A stretch of DNA of 64,000 nucleotides, from contig NZ_JABASX010000005.1 of NCBI RefSeq assembly GCF_016107655.1, positions 290,239 to 354,238 on the forward strand, given 5' to 3'. The stretch comes from Brevibacterium antiquum (GTDB lineage Bacteria > Actinomycetota > Actinomycetes > Actinomycetales > Brevibacteriaceae). Position numbers and translations under genes: made by a program. Of the stretch, positions 46,178-54,300 are shown piece after piece. Each line of letters begins with the position of its first letter. Within the stretch, counting starts at the first letter, position 1. The notes beneath the pieces are model-generated. The model was not told the DNA's origin, made no database searches, and saw only the letters and a list, made by a program, of their open reading frames with translations.

Positions 46178-46263
46178 CACTCAGCGCCTCGAAACACCTC
46201 CTCAGACGAAATCCAGGACTCTCCCTGGATCAATCGAGTGCGGCATTCGTGAGCTATGACCCA

Positions 46264-46269
46264 TAGAAT
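46264..46269 (+). promoter_or_regulatory. -10 element for frr-cdsA
   Basis: TAGAAT, about 35 bases before the frr start, which has a GGAAAGAG ribosome-binding site. No convincing -35 was found. Confidence 0.45.
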
Positions 46270-46304
46270 GAACCCAAAGCTCCCATCGACGGAAAGAGTG
46301 AGTC

Positions 46305-46862
46305 GTGATTGAAGAAACACTGGCAGAGGCCAGAGAGAAAATGGACAAGGCCGTGGAATTCACACAGGAGGACTTCTCGTCCATCCGCACCGGCCGCGCC
46401 AACCCCGCGCTGTTCGCTTCCATCGAGATCGAATACTACGGTGCGCCGACCCCGCTGCAGCAGCTGGCCTCATTCCAGACCCCGGAAGCCCGCACGATCC
46501 TCGTGACTCCCTACGACCGGGGAGCGCTGGGCGACATTGAGACTGCTCTGCGCAATTCGGACATCGGCGCCAACCCCGCCAACGACGGCAACGTCATCCG
46601 CGTGGTGCTCCCGGAACTCACCGAGGAACGCCGCAAGGAATACGTGAAGATCGTCAAGGGCAAGGCCGAAGACGGCAAGGTGTCGATCCGCAACATCCGT
46701 CGTCACGCCAAGGAGACCCTTGAGCGCATCAAGAAGGACGGCGAGGCCGGTGAGGACGAAGTCGCACGCGGAATCTCCGAACTCGACGATCTGACGAAGA
46801 GCAAGGTCGACAATGTCGACAAGCTTCTGTCCCAGAAGGAAGCTGAGCTCCTCGAGGTCTGA
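46305..46862 (+). CDS. frr: ribosome recycling factor
   Basis: Splits post-termination ribosomes with EF-G. The 185-residue protein has [14 protein letters not shown] near residue 26, the [14 protein letters not shown] segment and [23 protein letters not shown] start. The stop shares a base with the cdsA start. Confidence 0.97.
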   Translation: MIEETLAEAREKMDKAVEFTQEDFSSIRTGRANPALFASIEIEYYGAPTPLQQLASFQTPEARTILVTPYDRGALGDIETALRNSDIGANPANDGNVIRVVLPELTEERRKEYVKIVKGKAEDGKVSIRNIRRHAKETLERIKKDGEAGEDEVARGISELDDLTKSKVDNVDKLLSQKEAELLEV

Positions 46863-47902
46863 TGATTTCGTTGACCGGGCCAGACAACCCAGCGTCAGAT
46901 CCGGCTCCCCTCGGGGGGCCGGATCCGGTTCCGTATACGTCAGGGTCTGACGCCCCATTCCCGAAGCGCAGGGACCTGCGCAACTCCGGCAAGGACTACT
47001 CGCCGAAAGATCCGGAGACCAACCCGGCCGCGGCGACCAACTCTGCCGCGGAGACCGGGCAGAACGTCCCCGAGGTGGCAGAGAAGGACTACGGGAAGGC
47101 CGGACGGAACCTGCCGGCTGCGATCGGCATCGGGCTGCTCATCGGCGGAATCGTCCTGGCCTCCCTCATCGTCTTCCCGATCTCCTTCCTCTTCATCATC
47201 CTCATCGCCATCGTCGCCGCGATGTGGGAACTGGCCAACGCACTGTCGCGTTCGGGATCACTCGTGTCGCGGATACCGACCATGGTCTCGGCCGCCTGTA
47301 TGGTGCTCGCGACCTTCGTCGGCGGCCGCGAGGCACTGTGGGTGACCTTCGCCGCCAGCGCCGGCGCGGTGATGCTCTTCACCATGGTCGAGCGACGCAA
47401 GAACGCGGTCAAAGATGTCTCGCTGTCCCTGTTCGCGCTGACCTATGTCGGACTCATGGCCTGCTTCGTCGTGTACCTGCTGACCCAACCCGACGGCAAT
47501 CTCTACGTCATCCTGTTCCTCGCCAGCGTGGTGGCCTCGGACACCGGCGGCTACGTCTTCGGCGTCCTCTGGGGCAAGCACCCGATCGCCCCGAGGATCT
47601 CCCCGAAGAAGTCGTGGGAGGGCTACATCGGCTCGGTGGTCTTCGCCGCAGCAGTCGCGACGACCCTGGCGCTGACTCTCTTCGATGCTCCGTTCTGGAC
47701 CGGACTGGTCTTCGGAGTCGTCATCCCAGCCTTCGCCACGCTCGGCGACTTCAGCGAATCGATGATCAAACGCGATCTCGACCTCAAGGACATGGGAACT
47801 CTGCTGCCAGGTCACGGCGGTGTCATGGACCGACTCGATTCGATCCTGCCCACCGCACCGGTTGCTCTGGTGATGTTCTCGGTTCTGCCCGGCTATCTCT
47901 GA
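46862..47902 (+). CDS. cdsA: phosphatidate cytidylyltransferase
   Basis: Makes CDP-diacylglycerol for phospholipid synthesis at the membrane. The 346-residue protein has a hydrophilic, Pro/Asn-rich N-terminal 75 residues, then about eight helices. VVASDTGGYVFGVLWGKHPI and the family signature PGHGGVMDRLDS (near 318) are present. Coupled to frr by TGATG. Confidence 0.96.
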   Translation: MISLTGPDNPASDPAPLGGPDPVPYTSGSDAPFPKRRDLRNSGKDYSPKDPETNPAAATNSAAETGQNVPEVAEKDYGKAGRNLPAAIGIGLLIGGIVLASLIVFPISFLFIILIAIVAAMWELANALSRSGSLVSRIPTMVSAACMVLATFVGGREALWVTFAASAGAVMLFTMVERRKNAVKDVSLSLFALTYVGLMACFVVYLLTQPDGNLYVILFLASVVASDTGGYVFGVLWGKHPIAPRISPKKSWEGYIGSVVFAAAVATTLALTLFDAPFWTGLVFGVVIPAFATLGDFSESMIKRDLDLKDMGTLLPGHGGVMDRLDSILPTAPVALVMFSVLPGYL

Positions 47903-48001
47903 TCCGCTGCGATCCGACTCGTATCGGCGTCCCTCACGCGCCGATGGCCCTCACCCATCTGCCGTGGCGGCGCACACACCCCACGAGAATTGCTCTCATG
48001 A

Positions 48002-48007
48002 GACAAT
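48002..48007 (+). promoter_or_regulatory. -10 hexamer for rlmN (leaderless)
   Basis: GACAAT, six bases before GTG 48014. No ribosome-binding site precedes the GTG. Confidence 0.45.
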
Positions 48008-48013
48008 GGACGA

Positions 48014-49321
48014 GTGAGTTCTCAAGCAGGTAACAGGCAGACCCGGCCCGTCGTCGAACACGCAGACGGCACGACGTCGAAGACACCGACGCGTGATGGC
48101 CGTCCGCTGCTCAATTTCAAATCTCCGCGAGCCAGTCAGCCGAAGCAGCATCTGGCCGACATGACGATGGACGAACGCATCGACGCGGTCAAGGAGATGG
48201 GACTGCCCGCCTTCCGCGCGAAGCAGATCTCGACCCACTACTTCTCGCACTACCAGACCGACGTCGAGTCCATGACGGACCTGCCCAAGGACCTGCGGGC
48301 GGACCTGCAGGAACGGTTCTTCCCCCATCTCCTGACCGAGGTTCGTCGTCTGCGAACCGCCAACGGCGACACGATCAAATTCCTGTGGCGTCTCTACGAC
48401 GGCGCGCTCGTCGAATCGGTGCTGATGCGCTATCGCAACCGCGTCACCCTGTGCGTCTCCAGCCAGTGCGGCTGCGGCATGAACTGTCCCTTCTGCGCGA
48501 CAGGGCAGCAGGGTCTGACACGCAATATGTCCGCGGCCGAGATCGTCGAACAGGTCATCCGTGCCAACCAGGTCATCGCCGCCGGCGAACTCGCACCGGC
48601 ACCCTCAGGGGACATGCCGGCGGAGGGGGAGACAGCGCTCGGTGCCGAATCCGATGAGGACCAGGGCGAGACCTCTGAGGCCACGGTCGACGCATCGGAC
48701 ACGACCACCTCGGCGACGGGACCCGAACGGGTCTCCAACATCGTCTTCATGGGCATGGGTGAGCCACTGGCCAACTACAAGCGAGTGATGAACGCGGTGC
48801 GCCGGTTCGTCGAACCCGCACCGCAGGGACTGGGAATGTCGGCCCGCCGCATCACCATCTCCACGGTCGGCCTGGTCCCGGGCATCAACAAGCTCGCGGC
48901 CGAGGACATCCCCGTCACCTTCGCCCTCAGCCTCCACGCACCCGATGATGAGCTGCGCGATGAGATGATCCCGGTCAACACCCGGTGGAAGGCCGATGAG
49001 GCCATCGACGCCGCGTACAACTACTACCAGGTGACGGGACGTCGCGTGAGCATCGAATACGCGCTCATCAAGGACATGAACGATCACCCCTGGCGGGCAG
49101 AGCTGCTGGCGAAGAAGCTCAACGCTCGCGGTCGCGGCTGGGTCCACGTCAATCCGATTCCGCTCAACCCGACTCCGGGCTCCGTGTGGACCGCGTCGGA
49201 ACCGGAGGTGGCAGACGAATTCGTGCGCCGGCTCATCGACCAGGGGATCCCCACGACCATCCGCGATACCCGCGGCTCGGACATCGACGGAGCCTGCGGA
49301 CAGCTCGCTGCAGCCGACTGA
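48014..49321 (+). CDS. rlmN: 23S rRNA (adenine(2503)-C2)-methyltransferase
   Basis: Radical SAM enzyme modifying 23S A2503 and some tRNAs. The CxxxCxxC cluster is CGMNCPFC near residue 157. MGMGEPLANY (near 252), LHAPDDELRDEMIPVN and IRDTRGSDIDGACGQL with the second catalytic Cys are present. At 435 residues it is longer than usual because of a hydrophilic N-terminus and an acidic Ser/Thr-rich insert at about 190-240, between the cluster and the GMGEP motif. Follows cdsA as in mycobacteria. Confidence 0.95.
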   Translation: MSSQAGNRQTRPVVEHADGTTSKTPTRDGRPLLNFKSPRASQPKQHLADMTMDERIDAVKEMGLPAFRAKQISTHYFSHYQTDVESMTDLPKDLRADLQERFFPHLLTEVRRLRTANGDTIKFLWRLYDGALVESVLMRYRNRVTLCVSSQCGCGMNCPFCATGQQGLTRNMSAAEIVEQVIRANQVIAAGELAPAPSGDMPAEGETALGAESDEDQGETSEATVDASDTTTSATGPERVSNIVFMGMGEPLANYKRVMNAVRRFVEPAPQGLGMSARRITISTVGLVPGINKLAAEDIPVTFALSLHAPDDELRDEMIPVNTRWKADEAIDAAYNYYQVTGRRVSIEYALIKDMNDHPWRAELLAKKLNARGRGWVHVNPIPLNPTPGSVWTASEPEVADEFVRRLIDQGIPTTIRDTRGSDIDGACGQLAAAD

Positions 49322-49404
49322 GAAGTCGCGAACACGCATTTTCCGCGTCCGCCATTTATCATGGTGGAAATGACCAATACGCACGATTCGCTTCTGGAGG
49401 CAAC

Positions 49405-49965
49405 ATGGCGGACACGACTTTCCCCCGAATGTCCGGATGGAAGAACGGCTACGACCCGAAACAGGTCGACAGCTTCTTCAAACGTGCGCGCGAATCCTTC
49501 GAACGTCCCACCCCACAGCCCGGCGACCTCGACTCCCGGGCGGTGCGCACGGTCGGCTTCGATCTGGTGCGCAAGGGATACCACGTCGCCGTCGTCGATG
49601 CCGCACTCGACCGACTCGAAGACGCCTTCGCCAAACAGGCACGTGACCGCCTCATCGCACAGTCGGGCCAAGATGCCTGGGTATCGGAACTGACACGTGT
49701 GGCCGCGTCCCTGCGGGGACGTCTGGTCCGCGAACCCGGTGAGCACTTCGACAATCCGGCCCCCGGCGTCATCGGCTACGACATCGAACAGGTCGATGAC
49801 ATGTGCGAGAAGGTCAACGCCTACTTCACGCAGGGAGTCGCGATGAGCGTCGACCAGGTTCGCCGTGTCCTGTTCAAGACGGCCAAGGGCAACAAGGCCT
49901 ACGACGAGGACCAAGTCGATGCCTTCATCGACCGCGTCGTCGAGGTGATGGCCTCCGTTGACTGA
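49405..49965 (+). CDS. DivIVA/DivI1A-repeat protein
   Basis: A 186-residue cytosolic protein built from short DivIVA-type motifs. At least three units of the form GYDxxQVDxF are visible: NGYDPKQVDSFF (near 14), GYDIEQVDDMCEKV (near 126) and AYDEDQVDAFIDRVVEVM (near 165); GYHVAVVDAALDRL (near 57) is a diverged fourth. GGAGG lies five bases before the ATG. It may belong to cell division or polar growth, since DivIVA organises both in actinobacteria, but it lacks the long coiled coil of true DivIVA. Its stop overlaps the next start. Confidence 0.8.
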   Translation: MADTTFPRMSGWKNGYDPKQVDSFFKRARESFERPTPQPGDLDSRAVRTVGFDLVRKGYHVAVVDAALDRLEDAFAKQARDRLIAQSGQDAWVSELTRVAASLRGRLVREPGEHFDNPAPGVIGYDIEQVDDMCEKVNAYFTQGVAMSVDQVRRVLFKTAKGNKAYDEDQVDAFIDRVVEVMASVD

Positions 49966-50641
49966 TTTCCACTACTTCGAACAGCCAAGCGACACGTCCT
50001 CAGGCACACTCAACCCTGTGTTCGAGCTGCTCGACTACCCGATCGTCATGGGCGGCGCCGATGACATCGTCCTGACCGGTCCGACTCCGGACAGACCACT
50101 GGTCGATGGCCGCGAAGTCACCGATCCGCGGCTGATCAGAGCACTGTCGAAACCCGATGAGCTCGACCGCGCCGAGGTGCTGGATCGGAGCGCGAAGTTC
50201 GCCGGTGTCCTCCGTGCCATGGGGATCACCGGCAGCGAAGGCGAACGGATCCTCATCGCCGAGGATGTGCCGCCGATCTCGCGGGCGCTGAGCATCCTCG
50301 GTGCCGTCCGCATCGGACTGAGCATCGATGTACGCTCCGAACCCGCCGCCGACGACAGCACAACAGACACCACCACGGTGTTCGTCCACCCGATCGAAGC
50401 ACCACCCGTCGAATCGGGACGGGCGTCGGTCAAGGCCATCCGCTCACGCTTCGAAGGCGTGGGAATCGCGATCGCGGGGGAGACAGCGAACCTCGATCAG
50501 GCGATGAGAGACTCACGAGTCGAGCCGACAGAAGTGGTCGCACTGACACCCGACCAGGCTCTCATCCACACCGACGAGAAGTCCCTCGACGCACGATCGA
50601 GCCTCGAGTGGCTGACCCGGGAGATTCTCGCTGAGGCCTGA
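49958..50641 (+). CDS. truncated adenylate-forming-enzyme N-domain-like protein
   Basis: A 227-residue protein starting with TTG inside the DivI1A gene stop. The middle (about residues 70-130) resembles the N-terminal subdomain of acyl-CoA synthetases: AEVLDRSAKFAGVLRAMGI, then GERILIAEDVPPISRALSIL and GAVRIGLSIDVRSE. The ATP-binding P-loop and the catalytic core of full-length enzymes are missing, so it cannot be a working ligase. It may be an independent family or a remnant kept by coupling. The start is uncertain. Confidence 0.6.
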   Translation: MTDFHYFEQPSDTSSGTLNPVFELLDYPIVMGGADDIVLTGPTPDRPLVDGREVTDPRLIRALSKPDELDRAEVLDRSAKFAGVLRAMGITGSEGERILIAEDVPPISRALSILGAVRIGLSIDVRSEPAADDSTTDTTTVFVHPIEAPPVESGRASVKAIRSRFEGVGIAIAGETANLDQAMRDSRVEPTEVVALTPDQALIHTDEKSLDARSSLEWLTREILAEA

Positions 50642-50684
50642 CGCCTCCGCTTCACACGAATCTGCGCAGCTCGACCAGCCCACG

Positions 50685-51482
50685 GTGGCGGCCCGACTGC
50701 GCGCGGCAGGGTGCGTCTTCGCCGAAGACGAAGCCCGCATCCTCATCGATGCTGCGACGTCCTCTGCGCACGTGGCGAGATCGCCCGGCCTCGCAGCTCA
50801 GAAGAGCAATGGCCTCCTGGCCGAACTCATCGCCCGCCGAGTTGCCGGCGAACCTCTCGAGCAGATAGTCGGATGGGTCGAATTCGCGGGGCAGCGACTA
50901 CACGTCGCACCCGGCGTGTTCGTGCCTCGGCAGAGAACCGCACTGCTGGCGAAGGCGACGATGCGCGCCGTGGAGGCAGCCGGGGCTGGGGCACAGTTCC
51001 TCGAAGCCTTCTGTGGAGTGGGGCCGGTGGCTACCACGGTGTCCCGGGCACTGCCGGAAACGCAGATCCACCTCGGCGATCATGACGATACGGCGCTTGA
51101 GTGTGCACGCAAGAACGTCGGACCCGGCGCCGACTGCCACCGACTCACATGTCTGGAGGGTCTGCCGCAGTCTCTGCTGGGCAGCTTCGATGTCATCTCC
51201 GCAGTCCCGCCCTATGTTCCCGACGCTGCTGCGGAGTTCCTTCCCAGAGAGGCGATCGAGCATGAGGCACCGACAGCGCTGTTCGGAGGAGCTGACGGTT
51301 TGGACCTCGTGCGCTGCCTCATCCGGGACTCAGGCGAGTGGTTGGCCCCGGGAGGGGTGCTGCTCATCGAACTCGGCCGCGAACAGCAGCACACGGCCGC
51401 TGACTTCGCAGAGACCCGGGGACTCAGCGCCAGTTGCCTCCTCGGCGATGACTCGCAGACCACTGTGCTCGAGCTGCGGTGA
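50685..51482 (+). CDS. PrmC/HemK-like N5-glutamine methyltransferase paralogue
   Basis: A 265-residue SAM-dependent methyltransferase of the PrmC-related group found in actinobacteria. An N-terminal helical domain has RRVAGEPLEQIVGWVEF (near 51), then VPRQRTALL, and the SAM segment EAFCGVGPVATTVSRAL (near 107). The catalytic NPPY motif is VPPY here (AVPPYVPDAAAE), so the Asn that binds the glutamine side chain is replaced. The target is unknown. GTG start. Follows the ANL-like gene by about 40 bases. Confidence 0.8.
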   Translation: MAARLRAAGCVFAEDEARILIDAATSSAHVARSPGLAAQKSNGLLAELIARRVAGEPLEQIVGWVEFAGQRLHVAPGVFVPRQRTALLAKATMRAVEAAGAGAQFLEAFCGVGPVATTVSRALPETQIHLGDHDDTALECARKNVGPGADCHRLTCLEGLPQSLLGSFDVISAVPPYVPDAAAEFLPREAIEHEAPTALFGGADGLDLVRCLIRDSGEWLAPGGVLLIELGREQQHTAADFAETRGLSASCLLGDDSQTTVLELR

Positions 51483-51515
51483 CCGGGGCCAGCAGGCCAC
51501 ACGACCTCACCTGAC

Positions 51516-51612
51516 GCCCGACAGTTGTGCCAAGCGCCCGGCAGTAGTGCCCGGCGCCTGACGCCTGAGGCCCGGCAGTTGTACCCGGCACCTGACGCCC
51601 GACAGTTGTGCC
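51516..51612. repeat. 16-bp repeat, four copies
   Basis: Copies of GCCCGACAGTTGTGCC (or one to two changes) at 51516-51531, 51536-51551, 51570-51585 and 51597-51612. Noncoding, between convergent genes. Confidence 0.75.
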
Positions 51613-51620
51613 CGCGCAAC

Positions 51621-51698
51621 GACGGCAACCGCTTGCCGGAAGTGTGGGAGTACAGCATTTGTGCTCTACGTACACACTTCCGGCAAGCGGTTGCTGTC
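51621..51698. repeat. 26-bp inverted repeat, possible bidirectional terminator
   Basis: Arms 51621-51646 and 51673-51698 are reverse complements apart from one G-T pair; positions 51625-51646 and 51673-51694 pair perfectly over 22 bases. The interior can pair further (AGCA/TGCT). It sits between the convergent PrmC-like and acyl-CoA dehydrogenase genes. Confidence 0.85.
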
Positions 51699-51758
51699 CG
51701 GCACTGAGAGCAAGCGCGGCGCCCCTGCTGCCGCTGCTGCAGCCGCAGCGCGTGAGCG

Positions 51759-52958
51759 TCAGTTGGCGAAGGCGTTGATTCCGGTGAGGCTGCGGCCCAG
51801 CGTGAGCTGATGGACCTCGTGGGTGCCCTCATAGGTGAGCACCGTCTCGAGGTTGACGGCATGGCGCAGTGGTGGGTATTCGCTCGTGATGCCCGAACCG
51901 CCGAAGAGTGCGCGCAGGTCACGGCACACGTTCATCGCCGTGTCGACGTTGACCATCTTGCCCAGGCTGATCTGTTCGGGACGCACGCCCTGCTCCGAGT
52001 CCTTGAGCTTACCCAGGTGGGCAGCGAGCAGGGTGATCTGCGAGTACTGGCCGAAGGCCTTCGCGAGCTTCTGCTGGCTGATCTGGAACGAAGACAGCGG
52101 ACGGTCGAACTGAATGCGGGTCCCGGTGTACTCCAGCGCGGACTGCAGGGCGTCGCGGGCAGCGCCGGTGACGCCGAAGACGATTCCGTAGCGGGCCTCG
52201 GACAGGCATGACAGCGGACCTTTCAAGCCCTTGGCTTTGGGCAGCATGGCGTCTTCGGGCAGGCGCACGTTGTCGAGGACGATCTCGCCGGTGATCGAGG
52301 CACGCAGTGAGATCTTGCGGCGGATCTCCGGCGTCTGGACGCCCTCAGTGTCGCTGGGGACGACGAATCCTCTGACAACGGGCTTGCCCTTGGAATCGGT
52401 CTCCTCGGTCTTGGCCCAGACGACCATGACATCGGAGACGGGGGAGTTCGTGATCCACATCTTCGCGCCGTTGAGGATCCAATCGGATCCGTCCTTCTTC
52501 GCGGTCGTCTTCATGCCCGAGGGGTCGGAGCCGACGTCCGGTTCGGTCAGACCGAAGCAGCCGATGGCCTTGCCTGCAGCCATCTTCGGCAGCCATTCTT
52601 CCTTCTGCGCCTCGGAGCCGAAGTGGTGGATGGCGAACATGGCCAATGATCCCTGGACCGATACGAGCGAGCGCAGACCCGAGTCCACGGCTTCGAGCTC
52701 CCGGCAGGCCAGGCCGTACTGGGTGGCGGTGGATCCGCCGCATCCGTAGCCGTCGAGGTGCATGCCGAGGAGGCCGAGTTCGCCGAGTCCCTCCGCGAGC
52801 TCTCGGGCGGGGATCGTGGCATCGAGGAAGTAGTCGCCGATCTTGTCGCGGACGTTCTCATCAAGCCATTTCTTGACGATCGACGCGAACTCGAGGTCAT
52901 CTTCCTCGAAGACCGAATCCAATCCCAGAATGTCGTCGGGGCTCAGCGTTGCACTCAT
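51759..52958 (-). CDS. acyl-CoA dehydrogenase, glutaryl-CoA dehydrogenase-like
   Basis: Flavoprotein of 399 residues oxidising acyl-CoA thioesters. ATG 52958 follows AGAGG by five bases; an in-frame start at 52991 lacks a site. CFGLTEPDVGSDPSGM binds FAD and substrate (near 140). The C-terminal YEGTHEVHQLTLGRSLTG holds the active-site Glu and matches glutaryl-CoA dehydrogenases closely, as does RIQFDRPLSSFQ. Lysine or aromatic degradation is likely, but no partner genes (ETF, CoA transferase) are nearby. Confidence 0.88.
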   Translation of the reverse strand: MSATLSPDDILGLDSVFEEDDLEFASIVKKWLDENVRDKIGDYFLDATIPARELAEGLGELGLLGMHLDGYGCGGSTATQYGLACRELEAVDSGLRSLVSVQGSLAMFAIHHFGSEAQKEEWLPKMAAGKAIGCFGLTEPDVGSDPSGMKTTAKKDGSDWILNGAKMWITNSPVSDVMVVWAKTEETDSKGKPVVRGFVVPSDTEGVQTPEIRRKISLRASITGEIVLDNVRLPEDAMLPKAKGLKGPLSCLSEARYGIVFGVTGAARDALQSALEYTGTRIQFDRPLSSFQISQQKLAKAFGQYSQITLLAAHLGKLKDSEQGVRPEQISLGKMVNVDTAMNVCRDLRALFGGSGITSEYPPLRHAVNLETVLTYEGTHEVHQLTLGRSLTGINAFAN

Positions 52959-53057
52959 AAAAACCTCTCTCGCCTTTGATTCGCATTGCATATCTCACGT
53001 CGCCGATGACACCGATGTCGAGTCATTTCCCAGAGAACTTTGGCATTATCGGTAGGC

Positions 53058-54299
53058 GTGAGCAAACGTAGAATCATTGTAGTCGGCTCGACTGGTTCGG
53101 TCGGTACCCAGGCCCTCGATGTCCTGACAGAGAACGCAGCGGACTTCGAGGTCATCGGCCTCGCTGCCGGAACCCAACTCGATGCGCTGGTCGTCCAAGC
53201 CCTCGAATTCTCGGTCCCCGTCATCGGTCTCACCAGCCCACCTGAGGGCGGCCCGAGCGAGATCCGGCGGCGTCTGGAGCAGGCCGCAGGTGAACGCGGG
53301 ATCAGTGATCCCGTCCGTGAGATCCACGTGGGCCCCGATGCCGCCGAGGTGGTCGCTGGGGCAGCTGCCGACATCGTCCTCAACGCGGTGACCGGAGCCG
53401 CCGGACTCGGTGCGACCCTGGCCGCCCTCGACCGCGGCACCGACGTCGCGCTGGCCAACAAGGAGTCTCTGATCATCGGCGGCTCGATCGTCCTCGATGC
53501 TGCGGCCCGGACCGGAGCCGCCCTGATTCCCGTCGACAGTGAGCACTCCGCGATCGCCCAGGCCCTGCGCTCGGGCACCCACGGCGAGGTGAGCAAGCTC
53601 GTCATCACCGCCTCCGGCGGACCGTTCCGCGGCATGACCCGCGATGCGCTGCGCCGTGTCACCCCGGCTCAGGCACTCAAACACCCCACCTGGTCGATGG
53701 GCTCGATGATCACCATCAACTCCGCGACCCTGGTCAACAAGGGCCTCGAAGTCATCGAGGCCCACCTCCTCTTCGACATCGACTTCGACCACATCGAAGT
53801 CGTCGTCCACCCGCAGTCCCAGATCCACTCGATGGTCGAGTTCAGCGACGCCTCGACGATTGCGCAGATCTCCCCGCCGGACATGCGCCTGCCCATCGCC
53901 TATGCCCTCGGCACTCAGAGTGACGGTCAGACTCGGCGGCTGGCATCCGGGGCGGTGGCCAACAACTGGGGACAGCCGATGCACTGGTCCTTCGAACCCG
54001 TCAACCACATCGCCTTTCCGGCACTGGGCCTGGCCGTTGAGGCAGGACGGAAGCGGAAGAGCTTCCCCGCGGTGTTCAATGCCGCCAACGAGATCCTCGT
54101 CGAAGCCTTCGTCGGCGGTGAGATCCCGTTCACCGGAATCGACAAGGGAATCGAACGGGCACTGCAGGCCCACGAACCCGCCGCCGAGCACACCGTCGAG
54201 ACCGTCCTCGCCGCCGACGCCTGGGCTCGCGAGTTCGCCCGTGAGGACCTGAGAGCCCAGACCGCGTCCGCACAGGGCACGAACCTCGGCGGCTCCTGA
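53058..54299 (+). CDS. dxr: 1-deoxy-D-xylulose-5-phosphate reductoisomerase
   Basis: Second enzyme of the MEP isoprenoid pathway. The 413-residue protein has the NADPH loop VVGSTGSVGTQALDVL at the start, ANKESLIIGG near 137 and the metal/substrate segment PVDSEHSAI near 162. ITASGGPFRG (near 185) is the flexible-loop region. GTG 53058 is taken as start; a TTG at 53040 is in frame. CATTAT lies eight bases before the GTG and could be the promoter. ispG, the later enzyme of the pathway, lies 3 kb downstream. Confidence 0.95.
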   Translation: MSKRRIIVVGSTGSVGTQALDVLTENAADFEVIGLAAGTQLDALVVQALEFSVPVIGLTSPPEGGPSEIRRRLEQAAGERGISDPVREIHVGPDAAEVVAGAAADIVLNAVTGAAGLGATLAALDRGTDVALANKESLIIGGSIVLDAAARTGAALIPVDSEHSAIAQALRSGTHGEVSKLVITASGGPFRGMTRDALRRVTPAQALKHPTWSMGSMITINSATLVNKGLEVIEAHLLFDIDFDHIEVVVHPQSQIHSMVEFSDASTIAQISPPDMRLPIAYALGTQSDGQTRRLASGAVANNWGQPMHWSFEPVNHIAFPALGLAVEAGRKRKSFPAVFNAANEILVEAFVGGEIPFTGIDKGIERALQAHEPAAEHTVETVLAADAWAREFAREDLRAQTASAQGTNLGGS

Positions 54300-54300
54300 T

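Noticed and set aside
44387..46180. 597-codon minus-strand frame across tsf and pyrH
   Set aside because: Antisense shadow from high GC codon bias; both sense genes are well conserved.
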